Positions 48,989 through 57,699 of a stretch of 64,000 nt of DNA are shown piece by piece. The notes beneath the pieces are model-generated. The model had not been told where the DNA came from. It saw only the letters and a program-made list of their open reading frames with translations, and did not search any database. Positions within the stretch are counted from its first letter, which is position 1. Every line of letters begins with the position of its first letter. The position numbers were made by a program, and so were the translations under genes. The DNA is taken from contig NZ_CP084260.1 in NCBI RefSeq assembly GCF_022879575.1, positions 2,170,001 to 2,234,000 of the forward strand, given 5' to 3'. This DNA is from Caballeronia sp. SL2Y3 (GTDB taxonomy: Bacteria > Pseudomonadota > Gammaproteobacteria > Burkholderiales > Burkholderiaceae).

Positions 48989-49291
48989 ATGTCAGATACC
49001 AATAAGGAGCGATTCATGTCGGACATCAAAACCGTTCTCGCTGACGCCGAAGACCTGCTCAAGCAAGCCGCTGCCGCCACGGGCGAGCGCGCTTCCGAGC
49101 TGCGCGAAAGCGCCATGTCGCGCCTGAAACAAGCCAAGGAAAAAGCCGCCGACGCGCAAGTCGTCGTGGTTGAGCGCGGCCGTAAAGCGGCGCGCGCCAC
49201 CGACGATTACGTTCACGAGCATCCGTGGGCGTCCATTGGAATCGCGGCGGGCGTCGGCATGGTGATCGGTCTGCTCATCAATCGTAAGTAG
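48989..49291 (+). CDS. DUF883 (ElaB/YqjD-like) membrane-anchored protein
   Basis: Small protein of 100 residues. An N-terminal amphipathic helix-coil part (ADAEDLLKQAAAATGERASE) precedes a single C-terminal transmembrane segment ending in GVGMVIGLLINRK, typical of DUF883. E. coli ElaB/YqjD bind ribosomes in stationary phase and tether them to the inner membrane. Two starts have Shine-Dalgarno sequences: 48989 (GGAG) and 49016 (AAGGAG 7 nt upstream). The first is chosen because homologues usually begin there. A terminator follows, so it is separate from yqjE. Confidence 0.88.
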   Translation: MSDTNKERFMSDIKTVLADAEDLLKQAAAATGERASELRESAMSRLKQAKEKAADAQVVVVERGRKAARATDDYVHEHPWASIGIAAGVGMVIGLLINRK

Positions 49292-49298
49292 TCGTTCC

Positions 49299-49330
49299 AT
49301 GCTGCCCGCTTGCGCGGGCAGCATTTTTTT
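49299..49330 (+). terminator. Intrinsic terminator after the DUF883 gene
   Basis: ATGCTGCCCGC and GCGGGCAGCAT pair over a short TTGC loop and are followed by seven T, directly after the stop codon. Confidence 0.94.
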
Positions 49331-49507
49331 CGCCGCAATGGCCCGAGGTTTGCTAAACCCGTAACCGATGCGGTCCTTCGGGATCGAATCAGTTCGAACT
49401 GCGACGCTCTTACCGGGCGGGCGGCTCGACTTTCGCCCCGGCTCCATGCTTCGTGCATCGGCCGGGAAACCATCAAGCGGCACCCAACGCGCTCTCGCAC
49501 CCAAACC

Positions 49508-49888
49508 ATGACGACAGAACGGCTACCGCGCGATTCGTCCCCCGGACCCTTGCGCCGCATTGTGAGTTCCGCCTTCGCCATCTTCGAGACCCGGCTGGAA
49601 CTGATCGGCATCGAGTTGCAGGAAGAAAAAGTCAGGCTCATCGGCGTGCTCTTTCTCGGGCTCGCTGCCATGCTGCTCGCCATGATGGCGCTGATCTCGC
49701 TGACAGTGCTCATCGCCATATTCTTTTGGGATACGTATCGTTGGCAGGCGCTCGGCGGCATCACGCTGCTGTACGCGGTGCTCGCCATTGGATGCGGCCT
49801 GCGCGCGCGCGGCAAGTTGAGCGATGCGCCGCATCTGTTCGACGACACGCTCGACCAGTTCCGCAAGGACCGCGACATGTTCAACTGA
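49508..49888 (+). CDS. yqjE: YqjE-type phage holin family membrane protein
   Basis: Protein of 126 residues with two transmembrane helices (about 44-66 and 75-96) and amphipathic N-terminus (RRIVSSAFAIFETRLELIGI), matching the Phage_holin_3_6/YqjE family. No known enzymatic function; it usually sits with DUF883 and yqjK genes. It follows the DUF883 terminator by 178 nt, so it has its own promoter region, and precedes yqjK by 68 nt. Confidence 0.85.
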   Translation: MTTERLPRDSSPGPLRRIVSSAFAIFETRLELIGIELQEEKVRLIGVLFLGLAAMLLAMMALISLTVLIAIFFWDTYRWQALGGITLLYAVLAIGCGLRARGKLSDAPHLFDDTLDQFRKDRDMFN

Positions 49889-49956
49889 GCGCCGCCGCGC
49901 GACGCCTTGAACGCGATTCTTCTCTTTCCACGCGAAACTCACTTGCCCGTTCGATC

Positions 49957-50466
49957 ATGAGCCATAACGACGCCACCTCCAGCGCAGCCAAGCAGGAAGT
50001 TCAACAGCAGCTTCGCACGCCGCGCATGCGCACGCTGCGCAAGGAATTGCTGCTTGCGCGCGCGGATGTCGAACGCATGGAACTGCAACAGGCCACGCAC
50101 GAATTGCGCGATAACGTCGCGCATCTGCCGCTCATCGGCATGCTGGTGCCGGGCAGCCGCCCTGCGCGACGTGGCATCCGAAATACATCGCCGCGTGGCA
50201 CCATCAGCGGCGTGCTGGATTCGCTCCTCGGCCGCGGCGGCGCGGGCAAGTTCAGCTTCCTCTTCAAGCAATATCCGGTGGTCGGATCGCTCGCTTCGCT
50301 GCTGTTGACGAAGCCGGTACGCACCCGTCTGTTGCGCGGCGCGAAGCCGCTCATCAAATGGGGCGGTCTCGGGCTCGCTGCATGGGAAGGCTGGCGCATC
50401 TGGCAACAGATGAAGGCCACGAGCGTGGAAACGTCCACCGACGCCGTCGATCCGACCGTTTTCTAG
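49957..50466 (+). CDS. YqjK-like / DUF3318 protein
   Basis: Hypothetical protein of 169 residues with basic N-terminus (RTPRMRTLRKELLLARADVE), a helical region and a hydrophobic C-terminal half (FSFLFKQYPVVGSLASLLLT and GLGLAAWEGWRIWQQM). Such genes follow yqjE in Burkholderiales and are grouped as DUF3318-like. Function is unknown, probably membrane associated with the DUF883-YqjE group. It is convergent with the pilin operon. Confidence 0.7.
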   Translation: MSHNDATSSAAKQEVQQQLRTPRMRTLRKELLLARADVERMELQQATHELRDNVAHLPLIGMLVPGSRPARRGIRNTSPRGTISGVLDSLLGRGGAGKFSFLFKQYPVVGSLASLLLTKPVRTRLLRGAKPLIKWGGLGLAAWEGWRIWQQMKATSVETSTDAVDPTVF

Positions 50467-50479
50467 TCGCATAGCCGCA

Positions 50480-50938
50480 TTACCCCTTGCCCGTCCAGCA
50501 CGCGGCCGATTTGGCCGCGTCGAGCGCCGCTGCGCCATCCGTCAGCCGATTCGAGCGCGAGCCGGTCGCGTCGATGGTGAACACGCCGCATGCGTCTGCC
50601 TCCATCGGGCCAGGCGACACGGGTGAGGCTTCGATCGTATAACCGCCGTTGGTCGCGGACTCGGGCAAGAGCGTGAGCCGGTACACCGCCGTTCCGCTTG
50701 ACGGCGCCTGGTCGATGCCCGCGCTCAGCGCAACGGTGCCGGCGCTCATCTGGGATAGTCGCGCGCTCTCCACGAACTGCACCGCCTTGAACAGCGCTGC
50801 CGCCGCGTCCAGCCGATGCGCTTTCGCGACATGCGACTGATACGCAGGAATGGCGAACGTCGCGATGATCGCCGCGACGCCCAGCGCGATCATCAGTTCG
50901 AGCAGGCTGAAGCCCGCGCTCGATCTCACTCGGCTCAT
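50480..50938 (-). CDS. pilE: Type IV pilin PilE-like (minor or pseudopilin)
   Basis: Pilin of 152 residues. The prepilin peptidase site is G9|F10 with E14 (SSAGFSLLELMIALGVAA), followed by the conserved helix. A pair of Cys near the C-terminus (ADACG and SAACW) bounds a D-region. Last gene of the minor pilin operon, 12 nt after pilX. PilE of Burkholderiales is an assembly component; whether it forms the main fibre is unclear. Confidence 0.88.
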   Translation of the reverse strand: MSRVRSSAGFSLLELMIALGVAAIIATFAIPAYQSHVAKAHRLDAAAALFKAVQFVESARLSQMSAGTVALSAGIDQAPSSGTAVYRLTLLPESATNGGYTIEASPVSPGPMEADACGVFTIDATGSRSNRLTDGAAALDAAKSAACWTGKG

Positions 50939-50950
50939 TCTTGGCCCTCC

Positions 50951-51451
50951 TTAAAATGGTTTGCCCGCGACGCGCCGCCACTGTCGCGTAGCGGTGCCCT
51001 TCGCCGAATCGATGCGCAATTGCAGCCAGGCTTCGGTCTGCGACGTCGCGCCGAAACCGCGTGCCGTGATCAGATAGGACGTCATCGACGACTGACCGGA
51101 TCGCGACCATGTCTCGATCAGGCATTGCGGCGGACGCGTTGCGTAAGGCCACGACGCGTACGGCGCGACTGCCATCGCCGACGCGCCTTCGAACGACGCC
51201 TTCAGCCGCCAGCGCGCCGGCTCCTGATCGACCGCTCCTCTCGCTGGCAACGCCGCCGATAGCATGTGGCTGCATCGAATGAGCGCACTGTCCGCCGCGT
51301 GGAAGGCCTGCACGCGCTCGCGCGCCGCAACGGTCGTGCGCGCCGCCACGAGCGATGTTTGCAGCCATGCGCTCGCCGTGACGAGGATGATCGCGGCGAG
51401 CAGCAGAACGATGGGCAGCGCCGTGCCGCGAGACAGGTCGCGGCGGTTCAT
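50951..51451 (-). CDS. pilX: Minor pilin assembly protein PilX-like
   Basis: Protein of 166 residues with the PilX N-terminus RGTALPIVLLLAAIILVTAS, lacking the usual Glu5 of major pilins, as is normal for PilX. FHAADSALIRCSHM is the conserved PilX helix. It initiates pilus assembly with PilV and PilW in the family. Overlaps pilW by 4 nt (ATGA). Confidence 0.85.
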   Translation of the reverse strand: MNRRDLSRGTALPIVLLLAAIILVTASAWLQTSLVAARTTVAARERVQAFHAADSALIRCSHMLSAALPARGAVDQEPARWRLKASFEGASAMAVAPYASWPYATRPPQCLIETWSRSGQSSMTSYLITARGFGATSQTEAWLQLRIDSAKGTATRQWRRVAGKPF

Positions 51452-52227
51452 GCGGCGCCTCCGTCATTCGCGGCAGCCGCATTGCGAATCTGAACGCGAC
51501 GCCAGAACGCCTGATGCATGCGCGCATCGTCGGCGACGGCGGGCGCGCCGGTGCAATCCACGTAGTTCGTGCGGCGCTGTCTCGCGACCGAGAAGCCGCG
51601 CACGAGCACGCACAGGTCGGCGGCGCGAACATCGGGCCAACGGTCGCGCGGGATCGCGGAAGCATCCACCGCGCTCGACGCGCCCGCCAGCCAGTACGAA
51701 ACTCGAATGCGCTCGATGCCTTCGATGAGCGGCTGCGCCTGCTTGCCACTGCCCTCGCAATACAGTTCCGGCTCGCCCGTCGACGCGCTGGCCTTCGCAT
51801 AGAAGCGGTTGCCGACGAAGGCATCCGCGACCGACTGGCCGATGCAATCCGTCGGCGCGCCCGCCGATGTCGGCCACGTCGAAACCGTGTCGGCTGCATA
51901 GCGCACCTGCACGCCGTCGGACCGGCTCGGAAGCGGTTCGCACGACGCCGCCGTGTCCGCGCCGACCACGCGCGGCTGCGAGCAGCCGAATAGCGCGGCA
52001 TCCGAGCGCGTTGCCCCGAAACCCGCCATCTGCATCTGCTGCGCGATGAGGTCGAGCGCGGACACGCCGGCGTCGTGCATGCGCGCGGCGTCGGCGGCGC
52101 GGTCGAACGCCGCGCGCTGACCGCGATACAGCGACAGCATGGCCAGCACGATCAGCATGCCGAGCGCGAGCGATATCGCGAGTTCGACGAGCGTGTGGCC
52201 GCGCGCGGGAAAGGAACGCAGCGTCAT
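51448..52227 (-). CDS. pilW: Minor pilin assembly protein PilW-like
   Basis: Protein of 259 residues with the prepilin site G|HTLVELAISLALG (residues about 10-23) and a long globular domain. PilW is one of the minor pilins that prime type IV pilus assembly. The start at 52227 (MTLRSFPARGH) gives a 4-nt ATGA overlap with pilV. The upstream extension in the same frame is shadow. Confidence 0.87.
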   Translation of the reverse strand: MTLRSFPARGHTLVELAISLALGMLIVLAMLSLYRGQRAAFDRAADAARMHDAGVSALDLIAQQMQMAGFGATRSDAALFGCSQPRVVGADTAASCEPLPSRSDGVQVRYAADTVSTWPTSAGAPTDCIGQSVADAFVGNRFYAKASASTGEPELYCEGSGKQAQPLIEGIERIRVSYWLAGASSAVDASAIPRDRWPDVRAADLCVLVRGFSVARQRRTNYVDCTGAPAVADDARMHQAFWRRVQIRNAAAANDGGAA

Positions 52228-52607
52228 CGCGCGAACGCCACGGCAATGCACGACGCGAGCGGCTTCGCTTGCGGCTCGGGGCACGGATCGGCGCGGTCGT
52301 CGGCGCGCCAGCTGACGGTCGCGACGCGCACGCCGTCTGCGCGATCGAGCACCGCCACGTCGCCATCGGGCAAAGTCGAGGAAGCCGTTGCCTGCCATTG
52401 CGACAGGACCGCCGCGCGATCCGCGTCGCTGCGAATGCCTTCGGCGACCGAATCGGCGATGAGCGTCGCGCGCTCGCGCAGCAACGCTAGCCGCTCGCCC
52501 CTCGCGAGCGCGCTTTGCACCGCGACGATTCCGAGCGCCGTCACGGCGGCGAGCGCCAGCGCGATCATCACTTCTATCAGCGAATCGCCGCTTTGGACCG
52601 TCTTCAT
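52224..52607 (-). CDS. pilV: Minor pilin assembly protein PilV-like
   Basis: Protein of 127 residues. The cleavage motif is SG|DSLIEVMIALALAAV with Glu5 kept and Asp at position 1. PilV-like globular domain is short. Overlaps both fimT and pilW by 4 nt. Confidence 0.85.
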   Translation of the reverse strand: MKTVQSGDSLIEVMIALALAAVTALGIVAVQSALARGERLALLRERATLIADSVAEGIRSDADRAAVLSQWQATASSTLPDGDVAVLDRADGVRVATVSWRADDRADPCPEPQAKPLASCIAVAFAR

Positions 52608-53161
52608 GCCGATGCTCCGCAGCCGCCCGGCGTGATGCGCGGCCGCCCGCCCGCCGCGATGCGAATGCAGCGGCGCGCTGCGGCATTGGGAGCGGGATCG
52701 GCGCCGCGCGGGGAAAAGTCGAAGCTGCGAAAGCCGCCGATCACTTGACCAGACGGCGGCGTGAACGAAAGATCGGTGGCCGCGCCCGCGATGGCAATGG
52801 ATGACATGGCCGGCTCAACGCGCAGCAACGCAGGCACGCCGTCGCGATCGACATAGAGCGCCCAGCCGCAAGACCAGTCCGTGATGCCGCCATCGCAGCC
52901 TTTGCCGGATGCCAGGCAATGCCGCGCGGCGTCGATTCGGCACAGCGTCACACGCGCGCCGCGCCGGAGCGCTTCGGCGCGTGCTAGCGAAAGCGTCGAA
53001 AAGAAGGAGCGCGCCCGGGCATCGACCTGATCACGCAGCTGCCACGCGAAGAACGACGGCGCGGAAAATGTCGCGATGATCGCCATGACGGCCAGCACGA
53101 CGCACAGTTCGACCAGCGTGAAGCCGCTGAAACCGGGTAAGTGAGCGCGATTCATCTGCAT
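52604..53161 (-). CDS. fimT: GspH/FimT-family pseudopilin
   Basis: Protein of 185 residues with the prepilin site SG|FTLVELCVVLAVMAI. The globular part carries the GspH/FimT pattern: LSLARAEALRRGARVTLCR, a Cys pair and GWALYVDRDG, then PSGQVIGGFRSFDFSPRG. FimT/FimU also contribute to DNA uptake in related bacteria. First gene of the operon. Either 53161 or 53155 is the ATG; the former has a second Met three codons in. Confidence 0.87.
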   Translation of the reverse strand: MQMNRAHLPGFSGFTLVELCVVLAVMAIIATFSAPSFFAWQLRDQVDARARSFFSTLSLARAEALRRGARVTLCRIDAARHCLASGKGCDGGITDWSCGWALYVDRDGVPALLRVEPAMSSIAIAGAATDLSFTPPSGQVIGGFRSFDFSPRGADPAPNAAARRCIRIAAGGRPRITPGGCGASA

Positions 53162-53313
53162 CCCTTAACGATTCGAGTTGAAGAACGCCGACTCTATCGG
53201 GAAGCGACGCGCGCCGCCATTAGCCGAACGGCCTAGTGTTCAGGCCGGTTTTTGGCGGGCAGACTTTGCGCGGGAATGCGAGAAAACCTTGCGGAGGGCG
53301 AATGCAGAACGAA

Positions 53314-53796
53314 TCAACGCTTACGGGAAGCGGATTTCTTGGGCGCGGCGCGGCGGAATTCCTCGAGCACGTCTTCGAACTCGGAAACGTCCTCGAAGCG
53401 TTTGTAGACGGAAGCGAACCGCACGTAGGCGATGGTGTCGAGTTGGCGCAGTTCGTTCATCACGAGTTCGCCGAGACGCTCGCTCTGCACTTCGCGCTCG
53501 CCGCTGCCGAGCAACTGATATTCGATGCGAGCGACGGCTGCGTCGATGGCGTCGGCCGCGACCGGGCGCTTGCGCAGCGCGAGCTTCATGCTGGCGACGA
53601 TCTTGCGCCGATCGAACTCGGTGCGGCTGCCGTCCTTCTTGACGACGGACGGCAACGCAAGCTCCACGCGCTCGTACGTGGTGAAACGCTTGTCGCACGC
53701 AGGACAGCGCCGACGCCGCCGGATGGCCGCGCCGTCCTCCGACACGCGGGAATCGACGACCTGAGTGTCTTCGTGTCGGCAGAACGGGCAGCGCAT
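53314..53796 (-). CDS. nrdR: Transcriptional repressor NrdR
   Basis: Represses ribonucleotide reductase operons when dATP is bound. It has 160 residues. The zinc ribbon cysteines C3, C6, C31, C34 are in MRCPFC...RRRRCPAC, then the ATP-cone domain ([20 protein letters not shown]). Located 30 nt downstream of glyA in the same direction. Confidence 0.97.
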   Translation of the reverse strand: MRCPFCRHEDTQVVDSRVSEDGAAIRRRRRCPACDKRFTTYERVELALPSVVKKDGSRTEFDRRKIVASMKLALRKRPVAADAIDAAVARIEYQLLGSGEREVQSERLGELVMNELRQLDTIAYVRFASVYKRFEDVSEFEDVLEEFRRAAPKKSASRKR

Positions 53797-53826
53797 CGCG
53801 GCGTGTCTCGGGACTGGGCTAGAGGA

Positions 53827-55074
53827 TTAACGGTAGACCGGGAAACGCTTGGTCAGATCGGCCACTTGCGCGCGCACGCGCTCGATGGTCGCCTGGTCTT
53901 CCGGATTGTCCAGCACGTCCGCGATCAGGTTGCCGACGATTTCGGCTTCCTTCACGCCGAAGCCGCGCGTGGTCATGGCGGGCGAACCGAGACGCACGCC
54001 GCTCGTGACGAAGGGCTTCTCCGGATCGTTCGGGATCGCGTTCTTGTTCACCGTGATGTGCGCGGCGCCGAGCGCGGCTTCCGCGGCCTTGCCCGTGATC
54101 TTCTTCGCGCGCAGGTCGACCAGCATCACGTGGCTTTCGGTGCGGCCCGACACGATGCGCAGTCCGCGCTTGACGAGCGTCTCCGCCAGCACGCGAGCGT
54201 TGTCGATCACGGCTTGCTGATACGTCTTGAACTCGGGCGCGAGCGCTTCCTTGAACGCGACGGCCTTGGCGGCGATCACGTGCATCAGCGGGCCGCCCTG
54301 AATGCCGGGGAAGATCGCCGAATTGATCTGCTTCTCGAATTCCGCCTTCATCAGGATGACGCCGCCGCGCGGGCCGCGCAGGCTCTTGTGCGTGGTCGTC
54401 GTGACGAAATCCGCGTGCGGCACCGGGTTCGGATAGAGGCCGGCGGCGACGAGACCGGCGTAGTGCGCCATGTCGACCATGAAGTAAGCGCCGACGCTCT
54501 TCGCGATCTTCGAAAGACGCTCGAAGTCGATGCGCAGCGCGAACGCCGACGCGCCGGCGACGATCAGCTTCGGCTTATGTTCCTTGGCGAGCGCCTCGGT
54601 CTTTTCGTAGTCGATGTCTTCGGCTTCGTTCAGGCCGTAGCTCACGACGTTGAACCACTTGCCCGACATGTTCACGGGCGAGCCGTGCGTGAGGTGCCCG
54701 CCTTCGGCGAGGCTCATGCCCATGATCGTGTCGCCCGGCTTCAGGACGGCGAAGAACACGCCCTGGTTCGCCTGCGAGCCGGAGTTCGGCTGCACGTTCG
54801 CGGCTTCGGCGCCGAAAAGTTGCTTCACGCGGTCGATGGCGAGCTGCTCGACGATATCCACGTACTCGCAACCGCCGTAATAGCGCTTGCCCGGGTAGCC
54901 TTCCGCGTATTTGTTCGTGAGTTGCGAACCCTGCGCGGCCATGACGGCCGGGCTCGTGTAGTTTTCCGAGGCGATCAGCTCGATGTGCTCTTCCTGTCGG
55001 CGGTTTTCCTGCTCGATGGCCTTGAGCAATTCGGGATCGACTTTGGCAAGGGTACTTTCGGCTCTGTCGAACAT
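53827..55074 (-). CDS. glyA: Serine hydroxymethyltransferase
   Basis: PLP enzyme interconverting serine and glycine while charging tetrahydrofolate with a one-carbon unit. It has 415 residues. Motifs: [38 protein letters not shown], and the PLP lysine motif [18 protein letters not shown] near residue 229. A ZTP riboswitch-like leader and candidate promoter lie upstream. nrdR follows. Confidence 0.98.
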   Translation of the reverse strand: MFDRAESTLAKVDPELLKAIEQENRRQEEHIELIASENYTSPAVMAAQGSQLTNKYAEGYPGKRYYGGCEYVDIVEQLAIDRVKQLFGAEAANVQPNSGSQANQGVFFAVLKPGDTIMGMSLAEGGHLTHGSPVNMSGKWFNVVSYGLNEAEDIDYEKTEALAKEHKPKLIVAGASAFALRIDFERLSKIAKSVGAYFMVDMAHYAGLVAAGLYPNPVPHADFVTTTTHKSLRGPRGGVILMKAEFEKQINSAIFPGIQGGPLMHVIAAKAVAFKEALAPEFKTYQQAVIDNARVLAETLVKRGLRIVSGRTESHVMLVDLRAKKITGKAAEAALGAAHITVNKNAIPNDPEKPFVTSGVRLGSPAMTTRGFGVKEAEIVGNLIADVLDNPEDQATIERVRAQVADLTKRFPVYR

Positions 55075-55224
55075 ACGTTTTCCGTGAGATCAAAACAGGT
55101 TGACCGGATCGCGCGGGCGCACGAAAGGCTGGACACCGATGAAGTCCAGACGCGGCGGATGAGGGAAGAATCCGGTTTCGCAGAACGGACAGCCACCGGC
55201 AACGCAGCGACGGCGCGCGGATCT

Positions 55225-55318
55225 CAGCTGCCCAGGCGAACGGCAAAACGACGCTCCGCGCTTCCTAGTGGGTCGTTCCACCTTGAATCCGAAGATTCTA
55301 TCGCCAGTCACGCGGGGT
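55225..55318 (-). promoter_or_regulatory. ZTP (pfl motif) riboswitch in the glyA leader
   Basis: On the minus strand the conserved ZTP aptamer elements occur in order: CGCGTGACTGGCGA (55314-55301), then AGGTGGAA and CCACTAGGAAGCG in the middle, and GCCGTTCGCCTGGGCA (55244-55229) forming the 3' pseudoknot segment. The pfl motif senses ZMP/ZTP, a sign of low 10-formyl-THF, and raises one-carbon genes such as glyA, purH and folD. About 150 nt separate it from the glyA start, and no clear U-rich terminator is seen, so the expression platform could act on translation or by another structure. Confidence 0.85.
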
Positions 55319-55329
55319 TTGAGCGTTGT

Positions 55330-55358
55330 AGTTTAATGGGCGGCCGGGCTTTAGGCAA
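55330..55358 (-). promoter_or_regulatory. Putative promoter of the glyA riboswitch transcript
   Basis: Minus-strand TTGCCT (55358-55353) and TAAACT (55335-55330) with a 17-nt spacer; the predicted start falls just before the riboswitch aptamer. Each hexamer matches four of six consensus positions. Confidence 0.5.
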
Positions 55359-55542
55359 CCGGACTCCGGGCCCGTCCGCGGGCCTCTTTCGCGGTGCCTG
55401 GCTGCCCCCGGAAGCACGGTCGTTCGCGTGCGCGGTCGCTTGCCGCCTGGCATCAATGGAAGTACTCTTTGCGCCGTTGCCGGACGCGTGCCCGTGCACC
55501 GCCCGGTCCGGCCTATCGCTTATCTCCAATCGGAGCTCGACC
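55359..55542. other. Rest of the divergent glyA-SDR intergenic region
   Basis: No further structure or reading frame is recognised. It presumably contains the promoter of the YdfG-like gene. Confidence 0.4.
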
Positions 55543-56289
55543 ATGATCGTCTTCGTCACCGGCGCGTCAGCCGGCTTCGGCGCCGCCATCGCGCGCGCTT
55601 TCGTCAAGGGCGGCCATCGCGTCGTCGCGGCGGCGCGCCGCAAGGAACGCCTCGACGCGTTGTCGAAGGAACTCGGCGACGCGCTATTGCCCGTCGAAAT
55701 CGACGTGCGCGACGAAAGCGCCGTGCGAAACGCGATCGCATCGCTGCCTGACGGGTTCGCGCAGATCGACGTGCTCGTGAACAACGCCGGCCTCGCGCTC
55801 GGTCTCGAGCCGGCGCAGCGCGCGAACTTCGACGACTGGAAGAACATGATCGACACGAACTGCGCCGGTCTCGTCGCGGTCACGCACGCCGTTCTGCCGG
55901 GCATGGTCGAGCGCAATCGCGGCCACGTGCTCAATCTCGGCTCGGTGGCGGGCACTTATCCTTATCCCGGCGGCAACGTCTACGGCGCGACCAAGGCGTT
56001 CGCGCGGCAGTTCAGCCTGAACCTGCGCGCCGATCTCGCTGGAACTGCATTGCGCGTGACGGATATCGAGCCGGGCCTGTGCGGCGGAACCGAGTTCTCC
56101 AACGTGCGCTTCAAGGGCGACGACGACAAAGCCGCGTCCGTCTACAAGGACGTGCAGCCGCTCACGGCCGAGGACATCGCGGACACGATCTATTGGATCG
56201 CCACGCGGCCTGCGCACGTGAACATCAACACGATCGAACTGATGCCGGTCGCGCAGACGTTCGGACCGTTGCAAATTCACCGCGGCTGA
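55543..56289 (+). CDS. ydfG: YdfG-like short-chain dehydrogenase
   Basis: NADP-dependent SDR of 248 residues. In E. coli YdfG oxidises L-allo-threonine and reduces malonic semialdehyde (3-hydroxy acid dehydrogenase). The glycine motif is TGASAGFGAAIARAFVKGG, with NNAGLALGLEPAQ, SVAGTYPYPGGNVYGATKA (Ser, Tyr, Lys) and PGLCGGTEFSNVRF typical of YdfG. The start at 55543 has CGGAG upstream. The long open frame that runs upstream into the glyA antisense is not part of this gene. Confidence 0.9.
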   Translation: MIVFVTGASAGFGAAIARAFVKGGHRVVAAARRKERLDALSKELGDALLPVEIDVRDESAVRNAIASLPDGFAQIDVLVNNAGLALGLEPAQRANFDDWKNMIDTNCAGLVAVTHAVLPGMVERNRGHVLNLGSVAGTYPYPGGNVYGATKAFARQFSLNLRADLAGTALRVTDIEPGLCGGTEFSNVRFKGDDDKAASVYKDVQPLTAEDIADTIYWIATRPAHVNINTIELMPVAQTFGPLQIHRG

Positions 56290-56415
56290 ACGGCAAACTG
56301 ACTGAGGATTTGGCGAGCACTTAGCGGGTTCCGGTAAAATGCCGCGGATGAATATCTGTCAAAAAGCGAGCCGCAGCGGTCTGAGAAGGCCCGGCGCAAG
56401 CGGGGCGGCGCGCAG

Positions 56416-56886
56416 GTGAGCAATCCGTCCGTTTTCGAGTGGCCGATTCGCGTGTACTACGAGGACACCGACGCCGGCGGCATCGTTTTCTACGCGAATT
56501 ACCTGAAGTTCTTCGAGCGTGCGCGTACCGAATGGCTGCGCGCGTGCGGCATCGACCAGCAACGCCTCGCGGAATCGGACGGCATCGTGTTCGTCGTGAA
56601 AAGGACGTCCGTCGATTATTCAGCGCCCGCGCGCCTCGACGACGTGATCCGCGTCGTGAGCCGTATCGGGCGGCTCGGGCGCGCGTCGGTGGACTTCCAT
56701 CAGGAAGCGTGGCGCGACGGCGTGCTGCTCGCGAGCGGCGAGATTCGCGTGGCGTCGGTGGATCGCGCATCCATTCGGCCGGCCGGCATTCCGGCAGCCG
56801 TTCTCGACGGACTCCGACGCGGCCCTCCTGCGGCGCAGTCAGCCGGTGCACTCATTGCGCCGCATGGCGGACCCAGCCGTGGTTAG
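56416..56886 (+). CDS. ybgC: Acyl-CoA thioesterase YbgC (tol-pal associated)
   Basis: Hot-dog-fold thioesterase of 156 residues. The catalytic aspartate motif is YYEDTDAGGIVFYANYLKFF at about residues 14-33. It acts on acyl-CoA or acyl-ACP and is linked to phospholipid enzymes at the inner membrane. GTG start at 56416. It opens the conserved ybgC-tolQ-tolR-tolA-tolB-pal-cpoB cluster. Confidence 0.95.
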   Translation: MSNPSVFEWPIRVYYEDTDAGGIVFYANYLKFFERARTEWLRACGIDQQRLAESDGIVFVVKRTSVDYSAPARLDDVIRVVSRIGRLGRASVDFHQEAWRDGVLLASGEIRVASVDRASIRPAGIPAAVLDGLRRGPPAAQSAGALIAPHGGPSRG

Positions 56887-57009
56887 CAGAGCAAGACAAT
56901 CGAGAAAGAACCGGCTTCAGGCGCGGCTTTCGTTCCGTTCACATTTCATTCACGAAAGCCTGACGCTCCCGACCGGACGCCGTTTTGCGGGAAGTAACAG
57001 CGGACCTTT

Positions 57010-57687
57010 ATGAACAATACACAAGACCTGTCGATCGTATCTCTCGTCGTCCATGCCAGCGTGCTCGCGCAGGCCGTGATGGCGCTCTTGCTGGTTCTGT
57101 CGCTTCTGTCGTGGACCTTCATCTTCCGCAAGTGGTTCGCCATTCGCCGCGCGCGCGCGCAGACGGAGCGCTTCGAACGTGACTTCTGGTCGGGCGGCGA
57201 CCTGCAGGCGCTGTATCAGAGCGCGGCGAACAACCGTCACACCATCGGCGCGCTCGAGCGTATCTTCGAGTCGGGCATGCGCGAATTCCTGAAGGGCAAG
57301 GAGCGCCGCATCACCGATCCGAGCGCGATTCTCGACGGCTCGCGCCGTGCGATGCGCGCCGCGTTCCAGCGTGAGATGGACGTGCTGGAAGCGAACCTCG
57401 CGTTTCTCGCGTCGGTCGGCTCCGTGAGTCCGTATATCGGCTTGTTCGGCACCGTCTGGGGCATCATGAATTCCTTCCGCGGTCTTGCCAACGTGCAACA
57501 GGCGACGCTCGCGAACGTCGCGCCGGGCATCGCCGAGGCGCTCGTCGCCACCGCGATCGGCCTGTTCGCCGCGATTCCAGCCGTGGTCGCGTACAACCGC
57601 TACGCGCACGACATCGACCGTCTGGCGATCCGCTTCGAGACCTTCATCGAAGAGTTCTCGAACATCTTGCAGCGTCAGGCGCACTAA
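57010..57687 (+). CDS. tolQ: Tol-Pal system subunit TolQ
   Basis: Inner-membrane proton channel subunit powering TolA. It has 225 residues and three TM helices: near the N-terminus, then around AFLASVGSVSPYIGLFGTVW and GIAEALVATAIGLFAAIPAV, with the MotA/ExbB signature. Start at 57010; tolR follows after 12 nt. Confidence 0.97.
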   Translation: MNNTQDLSIVSLVVHASVLAQAVMALLLVLSLLSWTFIFRKWFAIRRARAQTERFERDFWSGGDLQALYQSAANNRHTIGALERIFESGMREFLKGKERRITDPSAILDGSRRAMRAAFQREMDVLEANLAFLASVGSVSPYIGLFGTVWGIMNSFRGLANVQQATLANVAPGIAEALVATAIGLFAAIPAVVAYNRYAHDIDRLAIRFETFIEEFSNILQRQAH

Positions 57688-57699
57688 CAGGAGTCCGCG

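Noticed and set aside
49508..49888. Phage holin family gene as prophage evidence
   Set aside because: The YqjE family is a chromosomal group occurring with DUF883 genes; no other phage genes are present.
55090..55311. 73-codon frame over the glyA leader
   Set aside because: Lies on the ZTP aptamer and has no family; the RNA structure explains the conserved elements.
53236..56289. 1017-codon frame covering the nrdR/glyA antisense and the YdfG-like gene
   Set aside because: Only the last 248 codons resemble a protein family; the rest is antisense to NrdR and GlyA.
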